DNA from: Nissolia schottii
Lineage: Eukaryota; Streptophyta; Magnoliopsida; Fabales; Fabaceae
Assembly: GCA_003254905.1 (NCBI GenBank)
Contig: QANU01006361.1
Coordinates: 502,748 to 566,747 of the forward strand
Length of the DNA stretch: 64,000 nt
Direction: 5' to 3'
Positions 62,050 through 64,000 of the stretch are shown here, piece after piece. How positions within the stretch are numbered: position 1 is the stretch's first letter; each line of letters opens with the position of its first letter. The position numbers and the translations under genes were made by a program. The notes beneath the pieces are model-generated. The model was not told the origin of the DNA. It saw only the letters and a list, made by a program, of their open reading frames with translations, and ran no database searches.

Positions 62050-62610
62050 CCACCACAACTATTCAACAATTTCCTTAACATCTTTCATACCAATCCTAAG
62101 TCCAAAATTTCGCCACCTTAGTTTCTTCATTAATGTCAATACGTTTATTCTCAAATATACACTTATTTCTCATGTGCCAAATAGAGGCAATTGTTGCAAA
62201 TAAAAGCTATAGTCCACTTTTTCTTTTCACGTTTTTTTAAACAGGTATGGACCCAGCCTTAAAGAATTCTTTAGCTAGTCTATGGCCCACCCGAACTGCA
62301 TTCCAATGGAACAACCAAACACATCATATTCTATATGTAAATTTACACTCAAAAAAATAGGTGATTAATGGTTTCAGTTTCATCTTCCACACAACACAAC
62401 ACACTTCACATCCTAGTATTCAATATATTCATGCAAAGCAACTTATCTCTAGTGTTTAGCCTACCCACAATAATGAACCACGATAATAATTCAATTATAG
62501 GAGGAACCAAACCCTTCCATACCTAATAAGAATAGTTGAAGGTACTTGCCTCAGAAGGAGCCTCACGAATTTTGTTGACAGCATTGACGAATGATTTAAT
62601 TGAGAGCACC
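62050..62610 (-). pseudogene. LINE-type reverse-transcriptase zinc-binding domain (zf-RVT) remnant
   Basis: On the minus strand, from about 62610 down, the sequence reads KIREAPSEASTFNYSYQVW, KGLVPPIIELLSWFIIVGRL, NTRDKLLC, then a Cys-rich part, ETETINHLFFECKFTYRIW and HWNAVRVGHRLAKEFF. The order W-G--PP----F-W----RL-TRD-L, C--C----E---HLF--C----W is that of the zf-RVT domain at the end of plant LINE or LINE-derived proteins. Frames shift between pieces and the rest of the reverse transcriptase is absent, so it is a dead fragment. Confidence 0.65.
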
Positions 62611-63175
62611 CCTTGATTATCATACAATTCTGTGATTATATATCAACGTTTTTGTTTTTGTTTTCTAACGAGTGTCGCAATTCGGTTCAAGCATCTAAGG
62701 TTTCACAAAAGATATAATTCTCATAACACCAATTATTTCATTTTCATGCTCAAATTTGAGACTCCAATGGTGTGGGGGTTATATCAAGACCATAAAAGTG
62801 TTTTCAGTATCATTTATACATACAATCAGTTGTCATGAATTTCAAAACAACTTGATACAATAGAACTTAGAATACATAACATAAAATGTACTTTATTTTT
62901 ATTTTCATTGTTTTCAACCCACCTTTTTATTTCTAACCATATCACTTTCCACCAACATAACCAAGCACCCCAAGTTTCTCCAGTGAATCCTGCAGGAGAA
63001 AAAGAAAATTATTGTAGTCTGAAAATAGATTTAGAGTTTAATTTTTATGGAGTGATAATGTGAATTTTTTTTACAATGTCATCCAATCAAATTCCTCCTT
63101 AGACGTGGCTTTTTAAATAATGAGTGTGAAAGTAAAAAATATTTGATTATATAACAAAATTTGATTAAATGAACA

Positions 63176-63628
63176 CTAAAAAATCTTTACAATGTTTGTG
63201 TGTGCACAGAAAGAAAAAGATTTATAACACAGGGAAATAGGTAGTATGTTTAGAAGAAGATTAATTAATTTACATGGTTCAGGAAAGCAATCCATGGTAT
63301 TAGAAATGGGGAAAGAAATTTTAGTGTGACATTTCCCTGAGAAATCTTGGACGCGAGTGGCATCATATTGGACGCCTAGAATCTTTACCAAATTCTCAGT
63401 ACATTGACAAATTGCTTTTGAATCTCCATTTTCCTTTGCATCCTTGTTTAGTTCTTTGGCTACGAATTCACAACAACGTCGTGTGGGTTCAGAGTCGTAA
63501 CCTGTAAGGTACCTAACACAAAACCCAAAACCCCGATACACACGATTACAATAATCGGATGGAACTAGAGACATTCCCAATCTGCTTATGAGGAGGAAAA
63601 GAGTAAGAAATGCTACAAGGCGAGCCAT
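63176..63628 (-). CDS. Secreted lipid-transfer-like protein (eight-cysteine motif)
   Basis: The 150-residue open frame starts MARLVAFLTLFLLISRLG, a signal peptide probably cleaved near residue 23. The eight cysteines are at 27, 37, 52, 53, 74, 76, 100 and 114. Spacing C-X9-C-X14-CC-X20-C-X-C-X23-C-X13-C is almost that of type I non-specific lipid-transfer proteins, small apoplastic proteins that bind lipids in a four-disulfide helical fold. The mature domain should end near residue 118 (63275). The last 32 residues, including a ninth Cys at 119 and hydrophobic stretches, are unusual and may be intron or 3' untranslated sequence, since many type I genes have an intron just there (a CAT/GTAAAT donor-like site lies at that point). 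A TATAAATA box (63714-63707) sits about 80 bases upstream. The paralogue at 54690-55063 is broken. Confidence 0.8.
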   Translation of the reverse strand: MARLVAFLTLFLLISRLGMSLVPSDYCNRVYRGFGFCVRYLTGYDSEPTRRCCEFVAKELNKDAKENGDSKAICQCTENLVKILGVQYDATRVQDFSGKCHTKISFPISNTMDCFPEPCKLINLLLNILPISLCYKSFSFCAHTNIVKIF

Positions 63629-63706
63629 ATTTTTAATAATATTGTTTTACTAGCTGAATTTTTGAGTTATAATAATGCTTTTGAAGTTGAAGCTATATTA
63701 TATGTA

Positions 63707-63714
63707 TATTTATA
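63707..63714 (-). promoter_or_regulatory. TATA box of the lipid-transfer-like gene
   Basis: TATAAATA on the minus strand lies 79 bases upstream of the ATG at 63628. The same box is conserved in the pseudogene copy (55160-55153), at about the same distance from its ATG. Confidence 0.65.
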
Positions 63715-64000
63715 CACACTACATCTTAATTACACACGCAACGTTATTGAGAAATGATATTGTGATAATTCTTAGATAACTACATTTACAAAGATGTGAA
63801 GTCTACCATAAATTTTTTATTTTTATGAGTGTGGTTGTCCACGAATTTATCGAATTGAGTTGTTATCATAGTTTGACTCATGTTGATATTGTTTCCTCTC
63901 TTAACCTAAAAAGCGTGCAAGTATCATGACACATGATTTACGGAAAGTTGTTACGTTTTTATGTTTTTCACGCAATAAAAAACTGCTAGCACATGAGGGG

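Larger units (their letters stand above)
62660..63995. repeat. Duplicated segment, copy 2 (intact)
   Basis: This is the direct-orientation partner of 53500-55310, without the hAT-like insertion. Similarity runs through the 3' flank, coding region, promoter and about 300 bases of upstream sequence, so whole loci were duplicated. It may continue past the window end. Confidence 0.8.

Noticed and set aside
1..64000. CRISPR arrays, bacterial operons, rRNA or tRNA genes
   Set aside because: None seen; the repeats present are plant transposon features, and no cloverleaf-like sequence with A and B boxes was recognised. A tRNAscan-type search would be needed to exclude tRNAs fully.

Overview
The window is plant nuclear DNA, very probably from a legume and perhaps Glycine (an inference from gene content and repeat style). 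Intergenic DNA is AT-rich, genes carry GT-AG introns, and several layers of plant transposons are nested in each other. There are four intact or nearly intact genes: a single-exon ERF-type AP2 repressor with an EAR motif (13542-14150, +); a P4-type phospholipid flippase of the ALA2 type with 24 coding exons and an exact 1107-residue reading frame (25490-36983, +); a single-exon tandem CCCH zinc-finger protein (48803-49903, -); and a small secreted lipid-transfer-like protein (about 63176-63628, -). A broken copy of the last gene lies at 54708-55063 within a segmental duplication.

Layout. 1-1752 is a gypsy-type LTR in minus orientation that abuts a decayed Ty1/copia element (about 1753-7000). 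The copia element itself hosts a hAT-like element (4656-5364) and a solo LTR with a 5-bp target duplication (5528-5796). At 7800-8418 is a CACTA terminus with subterminal inverted repeats. 8419-13400 is mostly AT-rich intergenic DNA before the ERF gene. 15133-17602 is a decayed PIF/Harbinger-like element with a Myb/SANT-like ORF. 19228-20678 is a Pack-MULE-like element with very long inverted ends carrying a captured pentatricopeptide-repeat fragment. Two more hAT-like elements follow (22279-22872; 23118-23901, the latter with a perfect 8-bp target duplication).

The flippase gene occupies 24.3-37.1 kb. Its introns hold an RTE-type LINE tail (26715-27155, with target duplication) and a hAT-like element (31786-32389). 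Two neighbouring introns use GC-AG splice sites, and the 5' leader has three minute uORFs.

39.45-42.25 kb holds a gypsy pol remnant on the minus strand joined to an LTR fragment in the opposite orientation. The same family recurs at 56.5-60.05 kb with LTR, primer-binding site, gag and protease remnants. 43464-43987 is an assembly gap. 44.5-48.6 kb is AT-rich with a small tandem array. After the CCCH gene come a probable solo LTR (about 51.8-53.3 kb) and two duplicated lipid-transfer-like loci, the first with a hAT-like insertion (53722-54473) whose empty site is visible in the second. Between them also lie a decayed coding remnant (60.27-61.37 kb, -) and a LINE zinc-binding-domain remnant (about 62.05-62.61 kb, -).

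The genes do not form a pathway. The ERF and CCCH proteins are nuclear or RNA-level regulators, the flippase is a membrane housekeeping enzyme, and the lipid-transfer-like protein is secreted. I see no CRISPR, tRNA, rRNA or clearly new system. The most interesting features are the Pack-MULE, the GC-AG intron pair with uORFs in the flippase gene, the hAT families with clean target-site evidence, and the duplicated and partly dead lipid-transfer locus.
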